From contig JABUUJ010000013.1 of NCBI GenBank assembly GCA_021443235.1, positions 57,617 through 67,064 on the forward strand: 9,448 bases of DNA. The letters run 5' to 3'. The notes under the pieces were generated by a model. That model searched no databases, was not told where the DNA came from, and saw only the letters and a program-made list of their open reading frames with translations. The stretch's first letter is position 1, and each line of letters starts with the position of its first letter. The translations under genes and the position numbers were made by a program. This document shows, in pieces, positions 1 through 6,616 of this stretch. The stretch comes from Muribaculaceae bacterium (lineage in GTDB: Bacteria; Bacteroidota; Bacteroidia; Bacteroidales; Muribaculaceae).

Positions 1-915
1 CGAGAAGACGCCTATGGTCTCGGCGCATTGCAGCATCCAGCCTCGTAGCGTCTTCACTACAGCGATGAGCGCAACGGCGGCGAGGACGGTGTTGAGCAAC
101 CACAGATAGTAGTTGAAGGCGCACGCTGCCACAGCGACAGCCATTGCTATGGCGATGCCCGCCCAAGCGATGCGACTCAACGACAGTTGGGGCTCATATC
201 GCGCGGCGAGCAGTCCCAGTGCGAAGGGTATGAACGCCATCGGCGCGTTGTAGCGCAGCCACTCGGCGGTGAGGCTGTCTTGAGGCACGGCGATGTGCAG
301 CACAATGTGTGTGGCGATGAGCACTAATGGCACCAGCCACCGCGCTATGCGGCTTTTCCCGGGTCGTGTGAGTGCATAGATGATATAAACCTGCATTATC
401 ATTCCTAAGTACCAAAAAGGTCCAGGCACGATGATTAAGGTTTTGAAAAACAGGTTGATGAACATGCCCATCTGGGCGATGAGGCTAAGGATGGTGGCGC
501 GGGTGTATTGGGCGATAATCACCTGCATGGCAATATAGGCGAAAAGCGGCACCAAGGCCAGCATCACCAGTTTCTTGTAGTGCTGCCACACAAACGAGGG
601 TGTCGAAATGCTGATGGGATGAGTTTCGTCCTCATACTTGCACACCAGGCAGTAGCCTGTGAGGAACATAAACGCACCCAGCGCATAGTGCCCTCCCCAC
701 GAGAAGATATTGATGAGCAGATGTGAGTCTATATGTTTCAGGTAGTCGCCCCAGCGCATGGTCTCGTTGATGTCCCATGTGAACTCGCTCTCCTTGATGC
801 TGAACGAGAGAATGTGGCAATAGTTGTGCAGCACGATGCTCAGGATTGCCAAGCCGCGCAAGGCGGCGCATTCCTGCCGCCCAAGGAGTCTGCTATGTGA
901 TTCTGTCAAGTTCAT
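1..915 (-). CDS. Acyltransferase-3 family membrane protein, paralog A (3' end cut by the window edge)
   Basis: The minus-strand frame is open from an ATG at 915-913 to base 1, giving 305 residues without a stop; the C-terminus lies outside the window. It begins MNLTESHSRLLGRQECAALR. The ALRG..IL..VLHNYCH block (residues about 18-34) is the acyltransferase-3 (OatA/WecH-type) signature, with R20 and H30 as the likely key residues. An FWYLGMIMQVYIIY segment follows near the middle, and several hydrophobic helices suggest an inner-membrane protein that transfers an acyl group to an envelope glycan or lipid. Hand alignment of 88 N-terminal residues (from RQE) with the acyltransferase at 2957-4030 gives about 70% identity, so the two are tandem-type duplicates flanking the sulfatase. 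The start is unusual: the ATG and the codons for MNL are the last unit of a 9-bp repeat array. This start places the RQE motif at residue 13, against residue 7 in the paralog. The acyl donor and acceptor are unknown. Confidence 0.85.
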   Translation of the reverse strand, partial: MNLTESHSRLLGRQECAALRGLAILSIVLHNYCHILSFSIKESEFTWDINETMRWGDYLKHIDSHLLINIFSWGGHYALGAFMFLTGYCLVCKYEDETHPISISTPSFVWQHYKKLVMLALVPLFAYIAMQVIIAQYTRATILSLIAQMGMFINLFFKTLIIVPGPFWYLGMIMQVYIIYALTRPGKSRIARWLVPLVLIATHIVLHIAVPQDSLTAEWLRYNAPMAFIPFALGLLAARYEPQLSLSRIAWAGIAIAMAVAVAACAFNYYLWLLNTVLAAVALIAVVKTLRGWMLQCAETIGVFS

Positions 916-1000
916 CAGGTTTATCAAGTTTGTCAAGTTTATCAAGTTTGTCAAGTTTATCAAGTTTTTCAAGTTTGTCAAGTTTTTCAAGTTCTTCAGG
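907..1000 (-). repeat. 9-bp tandem repeat array, left copy (10 units)
   Basis: Ten uninterrupted 9-bp units run from 907 to 996, with a four-base remnant to 1000. In the direction of the downstream gene the unit is A-N-R-AACTTG, with variable codons ATA, ACA, AAA, AAG or ATG. Only the gene-proximal unit carries ATG, and that ATG is the predicted start of the acyltransferase ending at 915. The unit length is a multiple of three and the array has no in-frame stop on the minus strand, so unit gain or loss would keep the frame. The same unit in the same position relative to a shared core occurs at 6505-6589. Confidence 0.9.
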
Positions 1001-1002
1001 TC

Positions 1003-1060
1003 GCAGGTTTTTATCGAAATCTCGATTTCTCGGAAACACTATAAACAATAAACCATAAAC
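1003..1060 (-). repeat. 58-bp composite-repeat core, left copy
   Basis: This segment matches 6447-6504 in inverted orientation at 57 of 58 positions; the only difference is at 1038. It contains two overlapping inverted repeats: GAAATC/GATTTC with a 2-base spacer, and ATCGA/TCGAT with a 4-base loop. It joins the 9-mer array on one side to the 7-mer tract on the other. There is no coding potential beyond the read-through frame of the array. I do not recognise it as a named element. Confidence 0.9.
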
Positions 1061-1192
1061 ACTAAACTTTAAAAACTATAAACAATAAACCATAAACACT
1101 AAACTTTAAAAACTATAAACTATAAACAATAAACAATAAACTTTAAAAACTATAAACAATAAACTATAAACTATAAACACTAAACTTTACAA
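1038..1192 (-). repeat. AT-rich 7-mer tract with 37/37/37/44-bp higher-order units
   Basis: The tract fills the gap between the sulfatase stop codon (1195-1197) and the repeat core. It is built from 7-mers such as ACTATAA, ACAATAA, ACCATAA and ACACTAA. These group into higher-order units at 1038-1074 and 1075-1111 (identical), 1112-1148 (same length, some 7-mers swapped) and 1149-1192 (one extra 7-mer). The units are 5 x 7 + 2, 5 x 7 + 2, 5 x 7 + 2 and 6 x 7 + 2 bp, with the last 7-mer of the ACTTTAA type. No terminator hairpin or clear TAnnTTTG promoter was found in it. Confidence 0.9.
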
Positions 1193-1194
1193 GG

Positions 1195-2985
1195 TTACTT
1201 GAACCAGTGCTTTCTGATTAGGAGGTCGCTCACTCGCCATGCGCGGGTGATGTGGGGGATGATGGGCGATGATGTGTTTCCCACAACCTCGCCTTCGTAG
1301 ATTGCCGCCGCATCGACTGGTGTGCGCAATAGGCTGTATCCCAGCCCTTTCCACTTGTATTGGTTGGCGCCCATGATGTCGAGCAGGGTGGGGTATACGT
1401 CAATCTGTCCCACAATGTTTTCAATGCGTCCGGGATGTCCCGAGTTGAGAATGAGCAGCGTGCACTCATTGCCAGTGGCGCCTGGGGCGGTCAACTCGCA
1501 CGGTGCTCCGTCGATGAGCTCGGTGTGGTCGCTGGCAATGACTATCACTGAGTTTTGCATCAGTCGGCTGTCGGCCAGTCTTTTCAGGAATATGCCCAGG
1601 TGATGGTCGGTATAGGCGGCTCGCTCAAGATAGTTGCGCACTTGGGGCGTGTAGGCCTTGCTGTGCGAAATCCAGGTGGTGTCGGCAGGCGGACTGTCGT
1701 AGGGGCTGTGCATGCTGCCTGTCACGACTTGGGTGAAGAACGGCTGTTTCTGCCCCTGAATCACCTTGAAAGCCTCGTCAAAAACCACCTCGTCAATCCT
1801 ATATCCGTTGGCAATGAACCTTGGCTTAAACTGACGCGAGTTGTAAATCGTGCGGAAGCTGTAACTGCGCGAGTTGGTCTCGTTGTTCCACAGCCCTGGC
1901 GCATCGGGTGTTACCTCCACCGCGTCGTAGCCTTTAAGAGCCTTTGGCAGAGCGGGGTAGTTGGCATCGCTATAGTACATTGCCACTGCCTTGCCAGTGA
2001 GGGGTAGCAGTCCGGTATCGTAGATAAATTTTCCGTCGCTTGAGCGTCCGTTTTTGACCTGTGCCTTCACGTTCAACGCCACGAGTGCGGTTGTGTCGCG
2101 CGCAATGGCGTTAAGTGTGGGGGTGATTTCGCGGCCGTCGATGGTGAGCCCTATCGCCCAGGAGTTGAGCGACTCAACGATAATCATCACAAGGTTCTTG
2201 CGTTCGCTGGTGCTGTAGGGATTGTCGGTGTAGTGTGGCATCTCATCGTTGATAAACCGCTCTATTTCGGCCTTTTCGTCGGCTGTGATGGGTCTTTCGA
2301 TGCTTGTGCAGGCGCAGTAGGTGCAGTAGGCGACAAAGCCATGGCGTATGAAGTAGCTTTTGAAGCGCGCCTGCATGCATGAGTAGTCGTCGGGCACAAA
2401 CTCCACAAACGTCATGTCGTCCTGGCTTTGTGTGTAGTTGTAGATGTGGCTGATGAGCTGAGTGAGTGTCGCAACCAGCACCGACGCTGCCACTGCCACG
2501 CATTTTGCCTTTGCTGTCAACGCGACCATCTTCCCGCCACTCACCCACTTGCGATAAATCAGGTATGCCCCCACGACGATGATGATGGGGATGAGGGAGG
2601 TGAAACTTAGCAAGCCCATAACGCTGCCGATTAGCACGTCGCCCACATTCGACACGAGGACTAACGAAGAGAATGGCATTACGTCTTGATAAACAAGGTT
2701 ATAAAGCACCTGCGCCACGCACCACAGGGCCAGCAGCGCCACAATGCTCCACATCCACTTGCGGTGCCTTGCCGGCACGAGCCAATAGGGCAACAGCAAC
2801 AGCACCGCGTCGCCCAAGTGGATGTTAAGGAAGTAAAGGAGTCCGCTCGGCGAAATCATGTTGTTGCGGTAACCTATACAATAGTAAAGGTTGATGAAGG
2901 TTAGCAGGACCTCAACGGTCGCTACCAGCAGCAGGTAAAACCACCAAGCGCTTCGCTTACTTAAAGATGCTTTTAACCCATTCAT
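1195..2985 (-). CDS. LTA synthase-like membrane sulfatase/phosphotransferase
   Basis: A 596-residue protein with the LtaS/MdoB-type layout. About five hydrophobic helices lie between residues 14 and 183, a linker follows, and an extracytoplasmic alkaline-phosphatase-fold domain spans about 262-550. Visible motifs are NLVMIIVESLNSW (metal ligand E271), GRSSDGKF at 313-320 (likely nucleophile S315, where Gram-positive LtaS has Thr), TGSMHSPYD with H426, and IVIASDHTE with D486-H487. QIDVYPTLLDIMG (527-539) is a typical sulfatase C-terminal motif. Relatives transfer phosphoglycerol or phosphoethanolamine onto envelope polymers or lipids; true sulfate hydrolysis is less likely for this membrane subfamily. 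Its first 29 bp overlap the end of the upstream acyltransferase, which suggests translational coupling, and a paralogous acyltransferase follows. The substrate is unknown. Confidence 0.88.
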   Translation of the reverse strand: MNGLKASLSKRSAWWFYLLLVATVEVLLTFINLYYCIGYRNNMISPSGLLYFLNIHLGDAVLLLLPYWLVPARHRKWMWSIVALLALWCVAQVLYNLVYQDVMPFSSLVLVSNVGDVLIGSVMGLLSFTSLIPIIIVVGAYLIYRKWVSGGKMVALTAKAKCVAVAASVLVATLTQLISHIYNYTQSQDDMTFVEFVPDDYSCMQARFKSYFIRHGFVAYCTYCACTSIERPITADEKAEIERFINDEMPHYTDNPYSTSERKNLVMIIVESLNSWAIGLTIDGREITPTLNAIARDTTALVALNVKAQVKNGRSSDGKFIYDTGLLPLTGKAVAMYYSDANYPALPKALKGYDAVEVTPDAPGLWNNETNSRSYSFRTIYNSRQFKPRFIANGYRIDEVVFDEAFKVIQGQKQPFFTQVVTGSMHSPYDSPPADTTWISHSKAYTPQVRNYLERAAYTDHHLGIFLKRLADSRLMQNSVIVIASDHTELIDGAPCELTAPGATGNECTLLILNSGHPGRIENIVGQIDVYPTLLDIMGANQYKWKGLGYSLLRTPVDAAAIYEGEVVGNTSSPIIPHITRAWRVSDLLIRKHWFK

Positions 2986-4030
2986 CGATTCTTAGTTTGC
3001 GGTAAATTATTACTGCCAATGCGGTGGAAACAATGAAGATCGACAACCGCAAGTGAGGTTGCTTTTCAAACCACTCCCACTGATATGCTACGATGTCAAC
3101 GGCAAAGCGGGTGAGCGGATGCAACACGTAAATGAGTGCCGACACGCACCCCACTGCCTCGGCTATTACCAAAGCCTTGCCACGCACCACCTTGACTAAT
3201 GCTATCAGCGCGATTGTCGCTAAGCCGTATTTCAAGCCCCAAGCCTCATAGTTGAAGCCGCAAGCCACTGCGGCACAAGTGGCGATGACGAGTGTCACTG
3301 CCCATGTGGCCCGGCTCGGGGTGTGGTTAGCATAGCGCGCCACGAGCAAGCCCATGCCGAATGGGATGAACGCCGTGGTTGAGTTGCTGAGCAGCCAGAA
3401 GGCGAACTCGCCGCCTCGCTCAACAACCAGGTGCAGTGTGTAGCCCACCACGATGAGCAACAAGGGCAAGAACCATCGCGATGCCTTGCCAGGCACAAGC
3501 CTGAACAAGGCATAGATGACGTAGAGTTGCATCGCCAGGCTCAGGTACCAGTAAGGGCGTGGCACGATGGCCATGCCCGGAACCAGGGTGTTGAACATGC
3601 CCAATTGCCCGATGACGCTCAGCAGCGAGATGTGCTTGTCGTGAAGCACCGCCACATGCACAAGCGTAAATGCCGCAAATGGCACAAGCACGAGAGCCAG
3701 TAGTTTCTTGTAGTGTTTCCAAATGAAGGGCAAAGTCTCGACCTTCACTGGATTGTCGCCATCCTCATAGCGGCACACCAGGCAATAGCCCGTGAGAAAC
3801 ATAAAGACTCCCAGTGCCATGTATCCGCCCCACGAAAACATGTTGATGAGCAGGTATGAGTCGATGTGACGCAGGTAGTCGGCCCAACGCTGTGTTTCGC
3901 TCCAGTAGAAGTAAAACTCACTCTCCTTGATGGCGAAACTAAACGTGTGGCAGTAGTTGTGAAGCATGATAATGACGATGGCAATGCCTCGCAACGCTGT
4001 GGTCTCTTGTCGGCTCAGTACCCTGCTCAT
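2957..4030 (-). CDS. Acyltransferase-3 family membrane protein, paralog B
   Basis: A complete 357-residue multi-pass protein. The N-terminal block TALRGIAIVIIMLHNYCH holds the family's conserved R14 and H24. An HID..LLIN.FSWGG segment lies near 56-69 and MFLTGYCLVC at 77-86. PYWYLSLAMQLYVIY (159-173) and YVLHPLTRF near 301-309 are further family-type segments, with about ten hydrophobic helices overall. This is the expected length for a bare acyltransferase-3 domain without a fused SGNH domain. Such proteins move acyl groups, often O-acetyl or succinyl, onto sugars of surface polysaccharides or lipids. The ATG lies 16 bp after the lysS stop, so the gene probably shares the lysS transcript, and its 3' end overlaps the sulfatase by 29 bp. 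The neighbouring paralog suggests a duplication that may have changed acceptor or donor choice. Confidence 0.9.
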   Translation of the reverse strand: MSRVLSRQETTALRGIAIVIIMLHNYCHTFSFAIKESEFYFYWSETQRWADYLRHIDSYLLINMFSWGGYMALGVFMFLTGYCLVCRYEDGDNPVKVETLPFIWKHYKKLLALVLVPFAAFTLVHVAVLHDKHISLLSVIGQLGMFNTLVPGMAIVPRPYWYLSLAMQLYVIYALFRLVPGKASRWFLPLLLIVVGYTLHLVVERGGEFAFWLLSNSTTAFIPFGMGLLVARYANHTPSRATWAVTLVIATCAAVACGFNYEAWGLKYGLATIALIALVKVVRGKALVIAEAVGCVSALIYVLHPLTRFAVDIVAYQWEWFEKQPHLRLSIFIVSTALAVIIYRKLRIDEWVKSIFK

Positions 4031-4046
4031 GGCAGTGGGTGTGGCT

Positions 4047-5807
4047 TTATGCCTCGGCTTCGGGTTGTGCCGCTGCCTTGGCGGCTTCTGCCCAGGCCTT
4101 TACCTCGTCGGCGGTGGGCAGTTTGTAGCCTAACTTATACTTTTTGTTGATGTCCTGCAAGTCCTGGAAGAGTTTGCCGGGGCGCTCAAGGTTTGCCAGA
4201 GCGTCGATGGTGAGTACGCCGGCCTTCTGGATGGGCGCTACCCACTCGGCGGGTATGCCCAGCGCTGTGAATGCCTCTTCCTTGTCGCGCTTTGCCACCT
4301 TCTCGGGGCGCATTTGCGGGAACAGGAGCACATCCTGGATGGCGCTATTGCCGGTCATGAGCATCACCAGTCGGTCGATGCCGATGCCGATGCCGCTCGT
4401 GGGTGGCATGCCATATTGCAGTGCGCGCAGGAAGTCCTGGTCGATAATCATCGCCTCGTCGTCGCCCTTGTCGGCAAGTCGCATTTGCTCAATGAAGCGT
4501 TCCTCCTGGTCGATGGGATCGTTGAGCTCGCTATAGGCATTGGCGAGTTCTTTGCCGTTGACCATAAGCTCGAAGCGCTCGGTGAGCCCGGGTTTGCTGC
4601 GATGCATCTTGGTGAGTGGCGACATCTCCACGGGATAGTCGGTGATGAATGTGGGCTGGATGAAGTTGCCCTCGCAGGTTTCGCCGAAGATCTCGTCGAT
4701 GAGCTTGCCTTTGCCCATGGTGTCGTCAACCTCGATGTTGAGTTGCTTGCACACCTGTCGCATCTCGTCCTCGCTCATGCCATTCAGGTCATAGCCTGTC
4801 TGCTCCTTGATGGCGTCGAGGATGGGCAGGCGGCGGTAAGGAGCCTTGAAACTGATGGTCTTGCCGTCGATGACGCTCTCGGTGCATCCATTCACGGCGA
4901 TGCAGATGCGCTCAAGCAGTTTCTCGGTGAACGACATCATCCAGTTGTAGTCCTTATACTGCACATAGAGCTCCATGCAGGTGAACTCGGGATTGTGGTT
5001 GCGGTCCATGCCCTCGTTGCGGAAGTTCTTGCCTATCTCGTACACGCCCTCAAAGCCGCCCACAATCAGGCGCTTGAGGTAGAGCTCGGTGGCGATGCGC
5101 ATATACATGCCTATGTTGAGCGCGTTGAAGTGGGTCATAAATGGTCGCGCGCTGGCTCCGCCGGCGATCGACTGCAGTGTGGGGGTCTCTACCTCGGTGT
5201 AGCCTGCCTCGTCGAGGACGCTGCGCATGGTGCGCAGCACGGTGGCGCGCTTGAGGAAGGTGTCCTTCACGCCGGCGGTGACGATGAGGTCGACATAGCG
5301 GCGACGGTAGCGCAGCTCGGGGTCCTCAAAGGCATCGTAGGTGACGCCGTCTTTCACCTTAACCACGGGAAGGGGCTTGAGCGACTTGCTCAGCACCGTG
5401 AGCTCCTGCGCGTGAACGCTGATCTCGCCCGTCTGGGTGCGGAACACATATCCCTTGATGCCCACAAAGTCGCCCATGTCGAGCAGCTTCTTGAACACCA
5501 CGTTGTAGAGGTCTTTGTCCTCGCCCGGGCACAGGTCGTCGCGGCTGATATATACCTGAATGCGGCCGTGAGAGTCCTGAAGCTCGATAAACGACGCCTT
5601 GCCCATGATGCGACGGCCCATGATGCGGCCCGCCACGCTCACCTGGCGGGGCTCGGTCTCGTTGTCGCTGAATTGCTCGCGAATGTCATCGCTATAGGCG
5701 TTTACTACATACTCGGCAGCGGGATAGGGGTCGATGCCCATCTCGCGCATTGTGTTCAAACTGTTGCGGCGAATAATCTCTTGTTCGCTAAGTTCTAAAA
5801 TGTTCAT
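4047..5807 (-). CDS. lysS: Lysine--tRNA ligase (class II)
   Basis: A 586-residue cytoplasmic enzyme that charges tRNA-Lys using ATP. The N-terminal OB-fold anticodon-binding domain covers about 55-145 (VSVAGRIMGRRIMGKASFIELQD). The catalytic domain carries motif 1 around VETPTL (206-211), motif 2 as FRNEGMDRNHNPEFT (262-276) and motif 3 as GIGIGIDRLVMLM (472-484). NGKELANAYSELNDP (418-431) is a LysRS hallmark. The start MNILELSEQEIIRRNSL matches Bacteroidota LysS as I recall it. About 80 residues follow the normal catalytic end (after PQMRPEK near 503): a helical segment plus an Ala/Glu-rich tail. E. coli LysS ends near 505. The gene lies 85 bp after the lipoprotein stop, with 6-mer repeats in the gap, and 16 bp before an acyltransferase. 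A 494-codon open frame opposite it is a shadow. Confidence 0.97.
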   Translation of the reverse strand: MNILELSEQEIIRRNSLNTMREMGIDPYPAAEYVVNAYSDDIREQFSDNETEPRQVSVAGRIMGRRIMGKASFIELQDSHGRIQVYISRDDLCPGEDKDLYNVVFKKLLDMGDFVGIKGYVFRTQTGEISVHAQELTVLSKSLKPLPVVKVKDGVTYDAFEDPELRYRRRYVDLIVTAGVKDTFLKRATVLRTMRSVLDEAGYTEVETPTLQSIAGGASARPFMTHFNALNIGMYMRIATELYLKRLIVGGFEGVYEIGKNFRNEGMDRNHNPEFTCMELYVQYKDYNWMMSFTEKLLERICIAVNGCTESVIDGKTISFKAPYRRLPILDAIKEQTGYDLNGMSEDEMRQVCKQLNIEVDDTMGKGKLIDEIFGETCEGNFIQPTFITDYPVEMSPLTKMHRSKPGLTERFELMVNGKELANAYSELNDPIDQEERFIEQMRLADKGDDEAMIIDQDFLRALQYGMPPTSGIGIGIDRLVMLMTGNSAIQDVLLFPQMRPEKVAKRDKEEAFTALGIPAEWVAPIQKAGVLTIDALANLERPGKLFQDLQDINKKYKLGYKLPTADEVKAWAEAAKAAAQPEAEA

Positions 5808-5828
5808 ATCTGATTTTTAATGTTATTT

Positions 5829-5892
5829 CAAGTCAATGTCAACGTTAACTCCCTCAAAAAAGTCAAAGTCAGAGTCTATGTCAAAGTCAAAA
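5829..5892 (-). repeat. 6-bp TTTGAC-type degenerate repeats upstream of lysS
   Basis: On the plus strand the gap between the lipoprotein stop and lysS is dominated by GTCAAA, GTCAGA, GTCTAT and GTCAAC hexamers, in blocks 5829-5849 and 5862-5892. Read toward lysS these are TTTGAC, TCTGAC and GTTGAC. The array begins directly at the lipoprotein stop codon. One member, TAACGTTG on the minus strand, is a single mismatch from the TAnnTTTG box, so it might hold a weak lysS promoter, but the spacing to an upstream TTTG is 16 instead of 19-21. The same hexamer type occurs upstream of era at 8997-9036. Confidence 0.7.
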
Positions 5893-6327
5893 TCACCTCA
5901 TCTTCTCAATGAGTTGCTTCATCTTCTCGCCCAAGGCCTTCTGGAACTCCTCTTGCTGGCCTTGCGTCGAGTAGTGCTGGCCAGCCTTGACCAAGGCGCC
6001 AGTCACGTTGTCGCGCTCGGCTTGGGTGGCGTTGCCGTCGGTCTCGTGCTCGGCGAGGCGCAGTTGCATGTCGACAATGGCCTGAGCGTCCTTCTCAATG
6101 TCGCCCGTGGGCACAAAGTCGGTCTTCTCGGCGCTCTCTTTCAGCTTGTTGACTGCCTTTAGGGCTTCGTTCACACTGCTGGTGTCGCTCATAGCGGCCT
6201 CCTCGGCGGCCATGTCGGCAACAACTTCGGCGGCCACCTCGGCCTCCACCTCGTCGCGGTTGGCTTGCTGGTTGCATGCTGTCATCGCGACCACGGCAAG
6301 CGATAGAAATAGTATTATTCTCATCAT
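5893..6327 (-). CDS. Small putative lipoprotein with an Ala/Glu-rich segment
   Basis: A 144-residue protein that I do not recognise as a named family. The chosen start gives MMRIILFLSLAVVAMTAC, a lipoprotein signal peptide with lipobox VAMTAC and C18 as the lipidated residue. The mature part starts NQQANRDEVEAE and holds an acidic Ala/Glu-rich stretch, probably helical, then a charged helical region with LKAVNKLKE and VDMQLRLAEHE, ending in FQKALGEKMKQLIEKMR. It is likely anchored in the outer or inner membrane facing the periplasm. A start at 6366 is possible in the same frame but would include the TAnnTTTG promoter box at 6355-6362; the ATG pair at 6327/6324 sits at the signal peptide and fits a short leader. 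It is upstream of lysS on the same strand. Its function is unknown. Confidence 0.75.
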   Translation of the reverse strand: MMRIILFLSLAVVAMTACNQQANRDEVEAEVAAEVVADMAAEEAAMSDTSSVNEALKAVNKLKESAEKTDFVPTGDIEKDAQAIVDMQLRLAEHETDGNATQAERDNVTGALVKAGQHYSTQGQQEEFQKALGEKMKQLIEKMR

Positions 6328-6354
6328 TTTCGTCAAAATTTGGTTTCCAAACTG

Positions 6355-6362
6355 CAAAGGTA
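6355..6362 (-). promoter_or_regulatory. -7 promoter box for the lipoprotein gene
   Basis: The minus strand reads TACCTTTG, an exact match to the Bacteroidota -7 consensus TAnnTTTG. It lies 27 bp upstream of the ATG at 6327, which would give a leader of about 20 bases. No convincing TTTG -33 element was found at the usual 19-21 bp spacing. Confidence 0.6.
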
Positions 6363-6406
6363 ACACTTTTCTTGCAATTACGCCCCATCCACCTTATTAA
6401 AATAGT

Positions 6407-6469
6407 AAAGTTTAATGTTTAGAGTTTATCGTTTTTAATGTTTAGAGTTTATGGTTTATTGTTTATAGA
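6407..6469 (+). repeat. AT-rich 7-mer tract, right copy
   Basis: This tract is the counterpart of 1038-1192, in inverted orientation and shorter. It contains two near-identical 21-bp blocks at 6411-6431 and 6434-6454, offset by 23 bp (3 x 7 + 2). This is the same n x 7 + 2 pattern seen on the left. It continues into the core repeat at 6447-6504 and lies upstream of the lipoprotein promoter. Confidence 0.85.
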
Positions 6470-6504
6470 GTTTCCGAGAAATCGAGATTTCGATAAAAAC
6501 CTGC
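6447..6504 (+). repeat. 58-bp composite-repeat core, right copy
   Basis: The inverted partner of 1003-1060, with one mismatch in 58 bp. Order and orientation of parts are the same as in the left copy: 7-mers, then the core with GAAATC/GATTTC and ATCGA/TCGAT inverted repeats, then 9-mers. Here the 9-mers do not lead into a gene start; they point toward the terminator of the opposing tRNA gene. Confidence 0.9.
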
Positions 6505-6589
6505 AACTTGATAAACTTGATGAACTTGATAAACTTGATAAACTTGATGAACTTGCGGCGTCAGCTGCAACTTGATGAACTTGATGAAC
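6505..6589 (+). repeat. 9-bp tandem repeat array, right copy
   Basis: Units of AACTTGATR follow the core directly: five full units at 6505-6549 and a partial one at 6550-6555. A 13-bp interruption covers 6556-6568, followed by two more units (6569-6586) and a three-base remnant. The variable codon is ATA or ATG here, whereas the left array mostly has ATA, ACA or AAA. An open frame starting in the array runs through the antisense of the tRNA and is not a credible gene. Confidence 0.9.
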
Positions 6590-6616
6590 GGGCGACGGAG
6601 CCGCCGTTGTGGTGCA

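Noticed and set aside
632..871. Short minus-strand frame starting MRRLARLGNPEHR
   Set aside because: It is a neighbouring frame of the acyltransferase that starts at 915. The acyltransferase frame shows clear family motifs and paralogy.
824..1051. Plus-strand frame encoding a KFIKFVKF repeat peptide
   Set aside because: It is the translation of the 9-bp repeat array opposite the start of a real acyltransferase. No start signal or conserved part supports it.
1038..1192. Possible CRISPR array because of 37-bp repeats
   Set aside because: The repeats are contiguous with no unique spacers, are built of 7-mers, and no cas gene is present.
907..1192. Possible iteron-type replication origin
   Set aside because: Tandem 9-mers and AT-rich repeats resemble iterons, but there is no rep gene and no DnaA box was recognised. 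The same element also appears a second time beside ordinary genes.
4314..5798. 494-codon open frame on the plus strand opposite lysS
   Set aside because: It lies wholly antisense to a certain lysS, has low-complexity His/Ala/Leu/Val content and no family motif. It is a shadow caused by the codon bias of lysS.
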